DNA of 64,000 nt from Streptomyces sp. JH34 (GCF_029428875.1 NZ_JAJSOO010000001.1:5084001-5148000); one strand, 5' to 3'. Counted from the stretch's first letter, positions 24,074 through 36,077 are shown. The notes: a model not told the origin generated them from the letters alone. A program made the numbers and translations.

Positions 24074-25222
24074 ATGACCACGCTCGCCCCCGCCCTCCCG
24101 CTGCTCCGGATCGGCCCGCACACCGTCCAGCCGCCGGTCGTGCTCGCCCCCATGGCCGGCATCACCAACGCGCCCTTCCGCACCCTGTGCCGCGAGTTCT
24201 CGGGCGGCAAGGGGCTGTTCGTCAGCGAGATGATCACCACACGGGCGCTGGTCGAGCGCAACGAGAAGACCATGCAGCTCATTCACTTCGACGCGAGTGA
24301 GACCCCGCGTTCCATCCAGCTGTACGGGGTGGACCCCGTGACCGTCGGCAAGGCGGTCCGCATGATCGTCGACGAGGACCTCGCCGACCACATCGACCTG
24401 AACTTCGGCTGCCCGGTCCCCAAGGTCACCCGCAAGGGGGGCGGCTCCGCGCTCCCGTACAAGCGGCCCCTGCTCCGCGCGATCCTCCGTGAGGCCGTCG
24501 CACAGGCGGGCGACCTCCCGGTGACCATCAAGATGCGCAAGGGCATCGACGACGACCACACCACGTACCTCGACGCGGGCCGCATCGCCGTCGAGGAGGG
24601 GATCACGGCCGTCGCCCTGCACGGCAGGACCACCGCCCAGCACTACGGCGGAACGGCCGACTGGGACGCCATCGCGCGCCTCAAGGAGCACGTCCCCGAG
24701 ATCCCCGTCCTCGGCAACGGCGACATCTGGAGCGCCGACGACGCCCTGCGGATGATGCGTGAGACCGGCTGCGACGGCGTCGTGGTGGGCCGCGGGTGCC
24801 TGGGGCGCCCCTGGCTCTTCGGTGATCTGGTCAGCGCGTTCGAGGGCACGGGGACGAGGCAGGAGCCCGTCCTGCGCCAGGTCGCGGACGTCATGCTGCG
24901 CCACGCGACGCTGCTGGGGGAGTGGATCGGCGACGAGAGCCGGGGCGTCATCGACTTCCGCAAGCACGTCGCCTGGTACCTGAAGGGCTTCGCGGTCGGC
25001 TCGGACATGCGCCGGAAACTCGCGGTCACCTCCTCGCTGGAGGAACTGGGCGGTCAGCTCCAGGAACTCGACCTGGACCAGCCCTGGCCGGTCGGCGCGG
25101 ACGGCCCCCGGGGGCGCACCTCAGGCAACAACCGGGTGGCGCTGCCGGACGGCTGGCTCAAGGACCCGTACGACTGCGCGGGTGTGAGCGCCGACGCGGA
25201 GCTGGACACCTCGGGCGGCTGA
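24074..25222 (+). CDS. dusB: tRNA-dihydrouridine synthase (DusB-like)
   Basis: FMN-dependent reductase that makes dihydrouridine in tRNA D-loops. 382 aa. Conserved LAPMAGITNAPFRTLCREF at the start; catalytic cysteine in NFGCPVPKVTRKGGGSAL (about residue 118); flavin-phosphate motifs GNGDIWSADDA and DGVVVGRGCLGRPW; C-terminal helical RNA-binding domain (RKHVAWYLKGF). ATG at 24074 chosen; the frame is open upstream through the repeats. Strong hairpin follows. Confidence 0.95.
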   Translation: MTTLAPALPLLRIGPHTVQPPVVLAPMAGITNAPFRTLCREFSGGKGLFVSEMITTRALVERNEKTMQLIHFDASETPRSIQLYGVDPVTVGKAVRMIVDEDLADHIDLNFGCPVPKVTRKGGGSALPYKRPLLRAILREAVAQAGDLPVTIKMRKGIDDDHTTYLDAGRIAVEEGITAVALHGRTTAQHYGGTADWDAIARLKEHVPEIPVLGNGDIWSADDALRMMRETGCDGVVVGRGCLGRPWLFGDLVSAFEGTGTRQEPVLRQVADVMLRHATLLGEWIGDESRGVIDFRKHVAWYLKGFAVGSDMRRKLAVTSSLEELGGQLQELDLDQPWPVGADGPRGRTSGNNRVALPDGWLKDPYDCAGVSADAELDTSGG

Positions 25223-25250
25223 CGCGCCTCATTGTGCGGGGCACCGAGTG

Positions 25251-25294
25251 CCGACGGGAAAAGCCCGCTCACATGAGCGGGCTTTTCCCGTCGG
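25251..25294 (+). terminator. Terminator after dusB
   Basis: Perfect 20-bp stem (25251-25270 with 25275-25294) with a 4-base ACAT loop; the stem contains AAAA/TTTT, so it works as a hairpin on either strand. 28 bp after the dusB stop. Confidence 0.9.
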
Positions 25295-25795
25295 ATCGGA
25301 CGTGTTCGGGGGCGATCCATCGGTGCGTGCAGGGGGCCACTCCCTCGTCGGGGACACTTGGTCACTTTCCGTCAGTATCCGATGGCTCCCTGGTGACCAG
25401 CCGCTGTCATGCGGTCGTCCGGATGGTGACATCTGAGCGCGCGGGGGAGCGTGATTCTCGCCACCTCTGAGGAGGGTTTGGCTCAGATGAGCGCTCACGG
25501 GGTTGCTGTACTTCTCAAATGACGGCACTGGGTGCCAGGCGGGTTTACTTTGATCGATCAAGCCATCCGTTACGTTGAGTCGCCGGATCGGGTCGATCGG
25601 TCGACTCTCGGCAATGATTGCTTCAAGGAGTGAACGCACCGCCTCGGCGGGAGCGGTCGGCTCGTTACTTTCGATCTGCTGGCGGACGGGTGGTTGAGAC
25701 CTCGCGACGCGCAAGTGGCCGTACCGGGACACCTTCGATCTGGGTATGTTCCTCGCCGTCAGGGCAGCCACCGCGTCCTCGAGGAGTCGAGACCC
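25295..25795 (+). promoter_or_regulatory. Long leader / regulatory region upstream of ppdK
   Basis: About 500 bp without a recognisable gene and lower in GC than its surroundings. Contents: a short reading frame MSAHGVAVLLK (25487-25522) with GAGGAGGG ten bases upstream; a perfect 12-bp palindrome TTGATCGATCAA (25550-25561); a repeat of GATCG motifs at 25588-25600; and a promoter-like GGGTATGTT near 25742, 45-55 bp before the ppdK start. The distal part may be promoter DNA or an untranslated leader. Confidence 0.5.
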
Positions 25796-28507
<2,712 letters not shown>

Positions 28508-28599
28508 CTTACGCTCCGAGCGACCGTCACGACTCCGGATTCCGCCGGCGGATCACAGAGACCCTCATCGGGGTCCGCCGGCGGAGCCGGATTACCCGG

Positions 28600-28634
28600 A
28601 AGCGGCGGCACCCTGTGCGGGGGTGCCGCCGCTT
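28600..28634 (+). terminator. Terminator after ppdK
   Basis: 14-bp perfect stem (28600-28613 with 28621-28634) with a 7-base loop, about 93 bp after the ppdK stop. Between stop and hairpin the palindrome TCCGCCGGCGGA occurs twice (28540s and 28574-28585) and may form another structure. Confidence 0.75.
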
Positions 28635-28987
28635 CGTCAATTGAACGGCGAACCATTCCATGTGGTTCGCTTTTCACCGTTCGGTGCGCAAATCAGAGAC
28701 GCGGGGCCCGGGTGCGGCCCGGGGATCCCCACCCCCGGGCCGCACCCGGGCACCCTTGCCGGGTACGGAGCCGCACCATCGTTCACCGCCGCCGAACGGG
28801 CGAAGCCCCCACGGCCCTCACCCGCTCTTCGGTGAATCCGGTGACGTACCCGACGTCGTACAGCCTTTCGGCTGGCGGGGACGCGGGCGAGACATTTCAA
28901 CTGTGGCCGAAACTCCGTGGTGACCTGCTGTGACGCCTTGCATACGCTTCGGCGGGGGTAATTGCGGGTGCAACAGGTGGGGGTTCG
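28635..28987 (+). promoter_or_regulatory. Intergenic region with operator-like and long inverted repeats upstream of regulator gene
   Basis: No gene seen. GCGAACCA (28648-28655) faces TGGTTCGC (28663-28670), enclosed by GAACGG/CCGTTC outer arms, a nested operator-like palindrome. A 19-bp perfect inverted repeat spans 28706-28751 (8-base loop), strong enough to terminate transcription. A possible promoter TTGCAT (28938) lies about 50 bp before the next start. Confidence 0.5.
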
Positions 28988-30004
28988 GTGCTGCGTATCC
29001 ATGTGTCCGGGGTGGACCTTTCGCGCGTGCGGATGGCCACGAGGCCGGACGCGATGTGGGAAACCATTCTGAGTTTCCACCGGTTGAGGGACCGGAGGGC
29101 TTCCACCGTGTTCGGGAAATGGCGGAAGGAATCCCGAACCAGGTTGAATGGTGAAGCACGCCTGTTGTCCACCGTCGTTCCACCCCGCGGCTATTTCCCC
29201 GACTTCCTGACGCCCTCTCAGGGGAGTGCCGAGCCGTTCGGACTCGACGCCGGAATGGAGGCGCTGCGCGACACCCCGGTGGACCGGATCCGTGCGGAGA
29301 CCGGGCTGCTCACGCGGAGCGCCCCCCTCGCCCGGAGACCGCCCCCCGGCTCCTCGTCCGCGCCCGCGCTGCCGGAGGCACTCGCCGAGGGGCGTACGGA
29401 GCCGCTGGGGCGTCTCATCTCCACCCTGCGCGCCTACCACCGTGCCGCGGTCGAGCCGTACTGGCCGCACATCCGGGCGAGCGTCGAGGCCGACCGGGCC
29501 GTCCGGGGGCGTGCCCTGCTGGACGGTGGCGCGGACGGACTCCTCGCCACCCTGCCGCCGATGATCCGCTGGCGTGCGCCCGTGCTGGAGGCGGACTACC
29601 CCGTCGACCGGGAACTGCGCCTCGACGGGCGGGGTCTGCTCCTGCAGCCCTCGTTCTTCTGCCGGGGCACCCCCGTCGTCTACCGCGACCCGGTCCTCCC
29701 GCCCGTCCTCGTCTACCCGGTCACCCACCCCGGCGCCCCGGCGGTCCCGGAACCCGGCCCCTGGCTCGGCCGGCTCGTCGGCCACACCCGTTCGGCGGTC
29801 CTGCGGTCCATAGACAACGGCTGCACGACGAGCGAACTGGCCCGCAGGACCGGGGTGTCCCTGGCCTCGGCGAGTCAGCACGCCTGTGTGCTGCGTGAGG
29901 CCGGCCTCGTCCGCACCCTGCGCCATGGCAGCTCGGTCCTGCACACCCTCACGCCGCTGGGCGCCGCCCTGATCCGGGGCGGCGCCCCGATAGCGGTGCC
30001 CTGA
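28988..30004 (+). CDS. ArsR-like winged-helix transcriptional regulator
   Basis: 338 aa. The N-terminal about 240 residues have no motif I recognise but resemble the long sensor regions of streptomycete regulators annotated DUF5937/ArsR-like (LSFHRLRDRRAS, LQPSFFCRGTPVVYRDP). The C terminus (from about 265) is a winged helix: RSAVLRSIDNGCTTSELARR and SLASASQHACVLREAGLVRT, with recognition helix and wing. GTG start. Likely autoregulates through the palindrome upstream. Target genes unknown. Confidence 0.8.
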   Translation: MLRIHVSGVDLSRVRMATRPDAMWETILSFHRLRDRRASTVFGKWRKESRTRLNGEARLLSTVVPPRGYFPDFLTPSQGSAEPFGLDAGMEALRDTPVDRIRAETGLLTRSAPLARRPPPGSSSAPALPEALAEGRTEPLGRLISTLRAYHRAAVEPYWPHIRASVEADRAVRGRALLDGGADGLLATLPPMIRWRAPVLEADYPVDRELRLDGRGLLLQPSFFCRGTPVVYRDPVLPPVLVYPVTHPGAPAVPEPGPWLGRLVGHTRSAVLRSIDNGCTTSELARRTGVSLASASQHACVLREAGLVRTLRHGSSVLHTLTPLGAALIRGGAPIAVP

Positions 30005-30121
30005 CGTACGCGGCCGGCCGGCGGCGATGAGTTCTGCCGCCCCCGGCCGTCTACCTACCGTGAGCGCTCGCAGGGAGCGCGCGAAAGCACCGCACGGTGC
30101 CGGACGGAAGAGTGGGACGTC

Positions 30122-30538
30122 ATGCCTCAGCCTCAGATGATCTTCGTGAACCTGCCGGTCAAGGACCTCGGCACGACGAAGGACTTCTTCGCGAAGCTCG
30201 GGTTCGGCTTCGACCCGCGGTTCAGCGACGAGACGACGGCCTGTCTCGTCATCAGCGACACGATCTTCGCCATGCTCATCAGCGAGCCGCGCTTCAAGGA
30301 CTTCACCAAGAAGGAGATCGCCGACGCCTCCAGGACGACCGAGGTCCTCGTCGCGCTGAGCGCGGACAGCCGCGCCAGGGTTGACGAGCTGGCGGACGCC
30401 GCGCTGGCCGGCGGAGGGTCGCCCGCCAACGACCCCATGGACGAGGGCTTCATGTACGGCCGGTCCTTCCAGGACCCGGACGGCCACATCTGGGAGATCG
30501 TCTGGATGGACCCGGCCGCGGTCGAGGGACAGTCCTGA
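30122..30538 (+). CDS. VOC family (glyoxalase/bleomycin-resistance-like) protein
   Basis: 138 aa vicinal-oxygen-chelate fold protein: MIFVNLPVKDLGTTKDFFAKLGFGFD at the start and GRSFQDPDGHIWEIVWMDP at the end are the two betaalphabetabetabeta modules. Similar small proteins are annotated glyoxalase-like with unknown substrates. Own promoter likely (117 bp gap). Followed by an imperfect hairpin at 30551-30580 facing the convergent PhoX-like gene. Confidence 0.88.
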   Translation: MPQPQMIFVNLPVKDLGTTKDFFAKLGFGFDPRFSDETTACLVISDTIFAMLISEPRFKDFTKKEIADASRTTEVLVALSADSRARVDELADAALAGGGSPANDPMDEGFMYGRSFQDPDGHIWEIVWMDPAAVEGQS

Positions 30539-30550
30539 CGCACACCGGGC

Positions 30551-30580
30551 GGCGTCCGCGGAGCCGGGTCCGCGAACGCC
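30551..30580. terminator. Hairpin between convergent VOC and PhoX-like genes
   Basis: GGCGTCCGCGGA and TCCGCGAACGCC pair with one mismatch around a 6-base loop, 13-42 bp after the VOC stop and 14 bp from the end of the opposite gene. Confidence 0.6.
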
Positions 30581-30593
30581 GTCACCGGATGTG

Positions 30594-31760
30594 TCAGGAG
30601 CGGAACGGCCCCGTGACCTCGTAGGTGATGCCCCCCGACGAGCTGCCGCTGGTCCCGCGTTGCGAGGAGAAGTAGAGCCGCCGGCCGTCCGGGGAGAAGG
30701 CCGGGCCGGTGATCTCCGAGCCGGACTGGCCGCTGATCCGCAGGAACGGGGCGACCGTGTCGGCCGGGGTGATCAAGCAGATCTCCATGTTGCCGCCGTC
30801 CTCGGCGACGTACAGGTCGCCCGAGGCGGACCGGGTGACGTTGTCCACCCCGGTGAGCGGGGCGGTGCCGCTGGTGACGAGCGAGTCGTCGTAGGCCAGG
30901 GACAGCGACGAGGCGTTCGCGTCGTACGCCCACACCCGGTTGTCGCCCTTGGTGGTGAACCAGCAGGTGCCCGCCGCGTAGAAGCAGCCCTCGCCGCCGT
31001 TGAACGCCTTCGCGCCGGAGACCTGGTAGCGGGTCTGGGTGGGTGAACCGTCCGGGTCGGGGACCGTCGCCCAGGTCACCGGGCCGGAGGTACCGGTGCC
31101 CGCGACCAGCACCTGGAGCGTGCCGGACGACAGGTTGCCCCAGGTGGTGGGGCGGAAGCGGTAGAAGCGCCCGTCCGTCTCGTCCTCGGTGAGGTAGACG
31201 TAGCCGTGGTCGGGGTCGGCCGCCGCCGCCTCGTGCTTGAAGCGTCCGAGTGCCGGGCGCTGCACGGCCGCGTTCACACCCCAGGGGTCCGTCTCGTAGA
31301 CGGATCCGCGGGTGACCTCCTCGCAGGACAGCCAGGTGTTCCACGGGGTCCGGCCGCCGGCGCAGTTGTTGTTCGTGCCGGACAGGATGCGGTACGCCGA
31401 GGTGACGGTCCCCGAGGAGTCGAAGCGAACCGCGCTCGCCCCGCCGCCGCTGCCCGAGGAGACCTCGGCGTTGGAGACGTAGATCCACCCGCCGCCGTCG
31501 GTGAAGGTGGCCCCTCCGTCCGGTGCGCTGTGCCAGGCGTACGAGGTGCCGGGGACGGTCTGCCCCGAACGGGCGATGATCCTGCTGGTGAAGCCGCTCG
31601 GCAGCCGGATGCCGTCGCTGTCGGCGGCCTGCAGCGCGCCGTAGGGCCCGGTGGCCGGCTGGGCGGGTGCGGCGGAGGCGGCACCCCTCCAGAGGGTGCC
31701 GCCGAAGGCCGCCGCCGATGAACCGATCACCGCTGTGCGCAAGAAGGTCCGACGTTCCAC
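30594..31760 (-). CDS. PhoX-like (DUF839) Tat-exported protein, possible alkaline phosphatase
   Basis: About 388 aa, secreted: twin-arginine signal ERRTFLRTAVIG followed by a hydrophobic stretch and Ala-rich cleavage region. The PhoX-family blocks NNCAGGRTPWNTWLSCEE, FKHEAAAADPDHGYVYLTED and NGGEGCFYA are present, as is a beta-propeller-like repeat pattern. PhoX enzymes are Ca/Fe-dependent phosphatases, but many DUF839 members are untested. GTG 31760 preferred (GGAG five bases upstream) over GTG 31766. I see no clear tandem GTTCACC Pho boxes upstream. Confidence 0.82.
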   Translation of the reverse strand: MERRTFLRTAVIGSSAAAFGGTLWRGAASAAPAQPATGPYGALQAADSDGIRLPSGFTSRIIARSGQTVPGTSYAWHSAPDGGATFTDGGGWIYVSNAEVSSGSGGGASAVRFDSSGTVTSAYRILSGTNNNCAGGRTPWNTWLSCEEVTRGSVYETDPWGVNAAVQRPALGRFKHEAAAADPDHGYVYLTEDETDGRFYRFRPTTWGNLSSGTLQVLVAGTGTSGPVTWATVPDPDGSPTQTRYQVSGAKAFNGGEGCFYAAGTCWFTTKGDNRVWAYDANASSLSLAYDDSLVTSGTAPLTGVDNVTRSASGDLYVAEDGGNMEICLITPADTVAPFLRISGQSGSEITGPAFSPDGRRLYFSSQRGTSGSSSGGITYEVTGPFRS

Positions 31761-31876
31761 GATCACTCCACGGGTGACGTGCTGGCCCGCCGGCCCGGTC
31801 GGCCCGGCGGGTCGAACGTCAGGACAGTAGAGGCGCGCGGTTGCCGCAGCTCCAACGTGTCATGAACAGGGCGGGA

Positions 31877-32236
31877 TCAGTCCGCGCGGACCGCGAAGAC
31901 CGGCACGGTGACCTCGTCGTCGTCCAGGCAGGCGCCCGTCTCCAGGTCGAAGCGCTGCTTCAGCAGCGGCGACGCGACGAACGGCCGTCCCCCGGCGGAG
32001 CCGACCAGACCGCGGGAGAGGACGTACGCACCGGTGAAGGGATCACGGTTGTCGATCGCGTACACGCGTCCCGACCGGTCCACGAACAGGGCGACCTGAC
32101 GGCCGTCCGGGAGGAGCGCGGCGACACCGCGCCCCGGGGTCAGCAGCGAACGGTCGCAGACCGTGAGCCAGGCGTCCCCGTCCGCGAGCCGGATCGTCCC
32201 GGTGTCCTGCGCCGTTTCCAGTGTCTGGGTCGTCAT
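31877..32236 (-). CDS. nirD: Nitrite reductase (NADH) small subunit
   Basis: Small subunit of assimilatory NADH-nitrite reductase, 119 aa. Rieske-like fold (VCDRSLLTPGRGVAALLPDGRQVALF; VYAIDNRDPFTGAYVLSRG; PLLKQRFDLETGACLDDD) without the CxH/CxxH iron-sulfur ligands, as is normal for NirD. Its ATG shares one base with the nirB stop (TGATG). Converts nitrite to ammonium together with NirB. Confidence 0.95.
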   Translation of the reverse strand: MTTQTLETAQDTGTIRLADGDAWLTVCDRSLLTPGRGVAALLPDGRQVALFVDRSGRVYAIDNRDPFTGAYVLSRGLVGSAGGRPFVASPLLKQRFDLETGACLDDDEVTVPVFAVRAD

Positions 32237-34821
32237 CAGGAGGAAGTCCCTTCAAGAGTACGGATGGCGAGCACGGGACCCGCGAGGATGTCCAGGTCGG
32301 GCTTGACCTGGTCCCGCTCGGGGACGAACTTGACCGAGGGGTCCGGTGCGTCGGGGGCGTTCACGAAGGTCACGAAGCGCCGCAGGCGCTCCGGGTCGTC
32401 GATGGTCGCGGCCCACTCGTCGCGGTAGCCGCCGACGTGGTCGGCCATCAGCCGCTCCAGCTCGTCGCAGAGGCCCAGCGAGTCGTGGACGACGACGTCA
32501 CGGACGTGGTCCAGGCCGCCCTCGATCCGGTCCAGCCAGGTCGAGGTGCGCTCCAGACGGTCCGCCGTGCGGATGTAGAACATGAGGAACCGGTCGATGA
32601 GACGCACCAGTTCGGCGTCGGAGAGGTCCTGGGCGAGCAGGTCCGCGTGACGCGGGGTGGCGCCGCCGTTGCCGCCCACGTAGAGGTTCCAGCCCTGCGC
32701 CGTGGCGATGATCCCGAAGTCCTTGCCGCGGGCCTCCGCGCACTCCCGGGCGCAGCCGGACACCGCCGACTTCAGCTTGTGCGGGGAACGCAGGCCCCGG
32801 TAGCGCAGCTCCAGATCGATGGCCATCTTCACGGAGTCCTGGACCCCGTAGCGGCACCAGGTCTGCCCCACGCAGGACTTGACCGTGCGCAGCGACTTCC
32901 CGTAGGCGTGCCCGGACTCGAAGCCCGCGTCCACCAGGCGCGTCCAGATCAGCGGCAGCTGGTCGACGCGGGCGCCGAACAGGTCGATCCGCTGGCCTCC
33001 GGTGATCTTCGTGTAGAGGCCGAAGTCCCGGGCCACCTCGCCGATCACGATCAGCTTCTCCGGGGTGATCTCACCGCCGGGGATACGCGGTACGACGGAG
33101 TACGAGCCGTTGCGCTGGAGGTTGGCCAGGAAGTGGTCGTTGGTGTCCTGCAGGGCGGCCTGCTCGCCGTCCAGGACGTAGCCGCTCGCGCCGACCGTCG
33201 GGGCCAGCGACGCGATGATCGAGCCGACCGTGGGCTTGCAGACCTCGCAGCCGTCGCCGCCCCGGGCCGACTCGCGGCCGTGCGAGTCGAGGAGCCCGGC
33301 GTACGTCGTGACACCGAGGGTGCGGACGATCTCGTACAGCTCGCTGCGGGTGTACTCGAAGCAGCCGCACAGCCCCTGGTCCTCGGGCTGCGGCAGCAGC
33401 TGTCCGATGACCTTGACGCAACTGCCGCACCCGGTGCCTGCCTTGGTGCACTTCTTCACCTCGGGCAGCGTGGTGTGCTCGCAGATCGCGCCCTTGGTGA
33501 CGTTGTGGCAGGAGCAGATCACGGCGTCGTCGGGCAGCGAGGACGGGCCGAGGGTGACCGGGCCGCCCGCACCGGCCGGCAGCACCAGCTGCTCCGGGGC
33601 GACGGGGAGCACCGTGCCGGTCATCGGCCGCAGCGTGCCGTACTGGTCGGCGTCACCGATGAGGACACCGCCGAGCAGTGTGCCGTCCTGGCCGATGACC
33701 AGCTTCTTGTAGACACCCGAGCGGGAGTCCGCGTACACGACGTCGAGGCAGCCCTCGGCGGCGCCGTGGGCGTCGCCGAAGGAGGCGACGTCCACACCCA
33801 GCAGCTTCAGCTTGGTGGAGAGGTCGGCGCCGGTGAAGGAGGCCGCGTCGCCCGCGATCACGTCGGCGACCGCCAGCGCCATCTCGTAGCCCGGCGCCAC
33901 CAGCCCGTAGACCCGGCCGTCCGACGCGAGCGCGCACTCGCCGATCGCGAAGACGTCGCTGTCGGAGGTGCGGCACTCCTCGTCGACGACGATGCCGCCG
34001 CGCGGGCCGACCGCCAGACCGCAGTCGCGGGCCAGCTGGTCACGGGGACGTACACCGGCGGAGAAGACGACGAGGTCGGTCTCCAGCGAAGAACCGTCCG
34101 ACAGGGACATGCCGTCGACCCGGCCGTCCTCACCCGCGGTGACCTCCTGGGTGCCGACACCCGTGTGGACGGTCAGACCCATGTTCTCGATGGTGCGCAG
34201 CAGTGCCGCGCCACCGCCCTCGTCCACCTGCACCGGCATCAGCCGGGGGGCGAACTCCACGACGTGCGTGTCGAGTCCGAGTCCCTTCAGCGCGCCCGCG
34301 GCCTCCAGGCCGAGCAGCCCGCCGCCGACGACCGCGCCGGTCCTCGCGTTCTTCGCGTACTCCTCGATCGCGAGGAGGTCCTCGATGGTGCGGTAGACGA
34401 AGCACCCCTCGGCGTCCTTGCCGGGGACGGGCGGCACGAACGGGTACGAGCCGGTGGCCAGCACCAGCGTGTCGTAGGAGAACGTCTCCCCGGAGCGCGC
34501 GGTGACGGTGCGGGCCTCACGGTCGACGCTCTCCGCCGGGTCGCCGACGCGCAGCTCGATGCCGTGGCGTTCCATGAAACCGGCCTCGACGAGCGAGAGG
34601 TCCTCCGGGGTCCTCCCGGAGAAGTACGAGGTCAGCTGCACCCGGTCGTACGCGGGGCGGGGCTCCTCGCAGAGCACGACGACCCTGGCGGTACCCGCCG
34701 CGGGGGTCAGGCCGCGGTCGGCGAGCGCCTCCAGGAACCGCTGTCCGACCATGCCGTGCCCGACGACCACGATGGTCGGCACGCCTGCGGTGGGGGCGGT
34801 CGGGGGAGTGGACACCGGCAT
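32236..34821 (-). CDS. nirB: Nitrite reductase (NADH) large subunit
   Basis: 861 aa catalytic subunit: NADH to FAD to [2Fe-2S] to [4Fe-4S]-siroheme, reducing nitrite to ammonia. N-terminal FAD/NAD domain (TIVVVGHGMVGQRFLEAL), BFD-like [2Fe-2S] cysteines (VICSCHNVTKG and CTKAGTGCGSC), then sulfite/nitrite reductase ferredoxin-like halves and the siroheme/4Fe-4S cysteines in SCVGQTWCRYG and SGCARECAEARG. Overlaps the preceding flavoprotein gene by one base. Regulated by the GlnR-like box at 36101-36138. Confidence 0.97.
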   Translation of the reverse strand: MPVSTPPTAPTAGVPTIVVVGHGMVGQRFLEALADRGLTPAAGTARVVVLCEEPRPAYDRVQLTSYFSGRTPEDLSLVEAGFMERHGIELRVGDPAESVDREARTVTARSGETFSYDTLVLATGSYPFVPPVPGKDAEGCFVYRTIEDLLAIEEYAKNARTGAVVGGGLLGLEAAGALKGLGLDTHVVEFAPRLMPVQVDEGGGAALLRTIENMGLTVHTGVGTQEVTAGEDGRVDGMSLSDGSSLETDLVVFSAGVRPRDQLARDCGLAVGPRGGIVVDEECRTSDSDVFAIGECALASDGRVYGLVAPGYEMALAVADVIAGDAASFTGADLSTKLKLLGVDVASFGDAHGAAEGCLDVVYADSRSGVYKKLVIGQDGTLLGGVLIGDADQYGTLRPMTGTVLPVAPEQLVLPAGAGGPVTLGPSSLPDDAVICSCHNVTKGAICEHTTLPEVKKCTKAGTGCGSCVKVIGQLLPQPEDQGLCGCFEYTRSELYEIVRTLGVTTYAGLLDSHGRESARGGDGCEVCKPTVGSIIASLAPTVGASGYVLDGEQAALQDTNDHFLANLQRNGSYSVVPRIPGGEITPEKLIVIGEVARDFGLYTKITGGQRIDLFGARVDQLPLIWTRLVDAGFESGHAYGKSLRTVKSCVGQTWCRYGVQDSVKMAIDLELRYRGLRSPHKLKSAVSGCARECAEARGKDFGIIATAQGWNLYVGGNGGATPRHADLLAQDLSDAELVRLIDRFLMFYIRTADRLERTSTWLDRIEGGLDHVRDVVVHDSLGLCDELERLMADHVGGYRDEWAATIDDPERLRRFVTFVNAPDAPDPSVKFVPERDQVKPDLDILAGPVLAIRTLEGTSS

Positions 34822-36077
34822 CAGAAGCCTCCGTCGTTGGTGAGCAGGTGGAGCAGGGACATGTCGGCGGGGAGGGGGTCGTCGTCCTGCCAGGTCCGTG
34901 CGAGGGTGCCGACCGCGGCGAGATCGCCGAACAGCACCCCGCCCGCCAGCCGGTCGCCCCGGACGACGACCGTGCGGTACGCGCCCCGGGTGGCGTCGGC
35001 CAGCCGGATCACGTCGTCGCCGGGCAGCGGACGGGACTCGCCGAAGGCGGCCAGGTCGAGACCCCCGGGCGTTCCGGAGACGACGGTGGCTCCGGTTCCG
35101 GCGGCGCCGGCGGAGGGGGATCGCAGGGTGAGCCGTGTCAGGGCCCTGGTGCCCCCGTAGCCGGCCGGGCGTCCGGCCAGGACCTCGGCCAGTACGTCGG
35201 CCTGTTCGAGCGCGGCGCCCGCCAGCCCGTAGACCGTCCCGTCGTGCTCGGCGCAGTCGCCGACCGCGTGGATGTACGGGTCGGAGGTGCGCAGCTCGTC
35301 GTCCACGACGACTCCCTTGCGGACCTCGAGCCCGGCGGCCTGTGCCAGCCCCGTCCTGGGGCGGACACCGCACGCCAGCACCGTGATCTCGGCCTCCAGC
35401 TCGTAGCCGTCGGCGAGTTCCACGGCCCGCACCGCCGGGGTGTCGCCGTCGGTGCAGCGCAGTCCGCGGACCCGGCACTCGGTGTGCACCTCGACGCCGA
35501 GGGCCTCCAGATGACCGCGCAGCATCCCGGCGGCCTCGGCGTCCAGCTGGCGTTCCATGAGGTGCTCGCCCTGCTGGGCCAGCACCACCTGGGCGCCGCA
35601 CTCCGCCAGGGCTCGGGCCGCCGACACCCCGAGGAGCCCGCCGCCGATGACGACGGCGCGCACACCGGGGCGCACCGCGGCGCGCAGGGCCAGGCAGTCG
35701 TCGAGGGTGCGGAACGGATGCACACCGTCCGGCAGCGTGTGGCCGAGGCCCCGCAGCGGCGGCAGCACCGGGTTGGAGCCGGTGGCCAGCACCAGGCGCC
35801 CGTAGCCGATGACGCCGCCGTCGTCGCAGAGCACCTGGCGCTCCGCCCGGTCGATCCGCACGACACGCACCCCGCGCCGCACCTCGGCGGGCGGCAGGGC
35901 GATGACGTCCGGCTCGTACCGGCCCGCGAGCACCTCGGCGAGCAGCACCCTGTTGTACGGTGCGTGCGACTCCTCGCCGACGACGGTGACACCGGGCACC
36001 CGGGCGGCGAGCCGAGCGCCCGCCATCCCGGCGCCGATCACCACCACCCGCGCCGCGTTCTCCGACTGTGTCCTCAT
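34821..36077 (-). CDS. FAD/NAD(P)-dependent oxidoreductase of the nitrite reductase operon
   Basis: 418 aa flavoprotein with two dinucleotide-binding folds: VVVIGAGMAGARLAAR (FAD) at residues 10-25 and VVIGGGLLGVSAARALAECG (NAD) in the middle, and the second FAD motif HAVGDCAEHDG. It is first in an operon with nirB and nirD, each junction a one-base TGATG overlap. Likely an electron-transfer partner for nitrate or nitrite reduction, equivalent to the reductase part of NirB or to a nitrate-reductase electron donor. Confidence 0.88.
   Translation of the reverse strand: MRTQSENAARVVVIGAGMAGARLAARVPGVTVVGEESHAPYNRVLLAEVLAGRYEPDVIALPPAEVRRGVRVVRIDRAERQVLCDDGGVIGYGRLVLATGSNPVLPPLRGLGHTLPDGVHPFRTLDDCLALRAAVRPGVRAVVIGGGLLGVSAARALAECGAQVVLAQQGEHLMERQLDAEAAGMLRGHLEALGVEVHTECRVRGLRCTDGDTPAVRAVELADGYELEAEITVLACGVRPRTGLAQAAGLEVRKGVVVDDELRTSDPYIHAVGDCAEHDGTVYGLAGAALEQADVLAEVLAGRPAGYGGTRALTRLTLRSPSAGAAGTGATVVSGTPGGLDLAAFGESRPLPGDDVIRLADATRGAYRTVVVRGDRLAGGVLFGDLAAVGTLARTWQDDDPLPADMSLLHLLTNDGGF

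Noticed and set aside
25251..25294. Possible riboswitch or regulatory stem before ppdK
   Set aside because: The perfect 20-bp stem with 4-base loop 28 bp after the dusB stop is better explained as its terminator.
30594..31760. Pho box upstream of the PhoX-like gene
   Set aside because: Only one GTTCGAC-like heptamer could be found, without the 11-bp tandem pattern of PhoP sites.
32221..35160. A 979-codon plus-strand frame opposite nirB
   Set aside because: Antisense of nirB and the flavoprotein gene, low-complexity composition, no recognisable domain.
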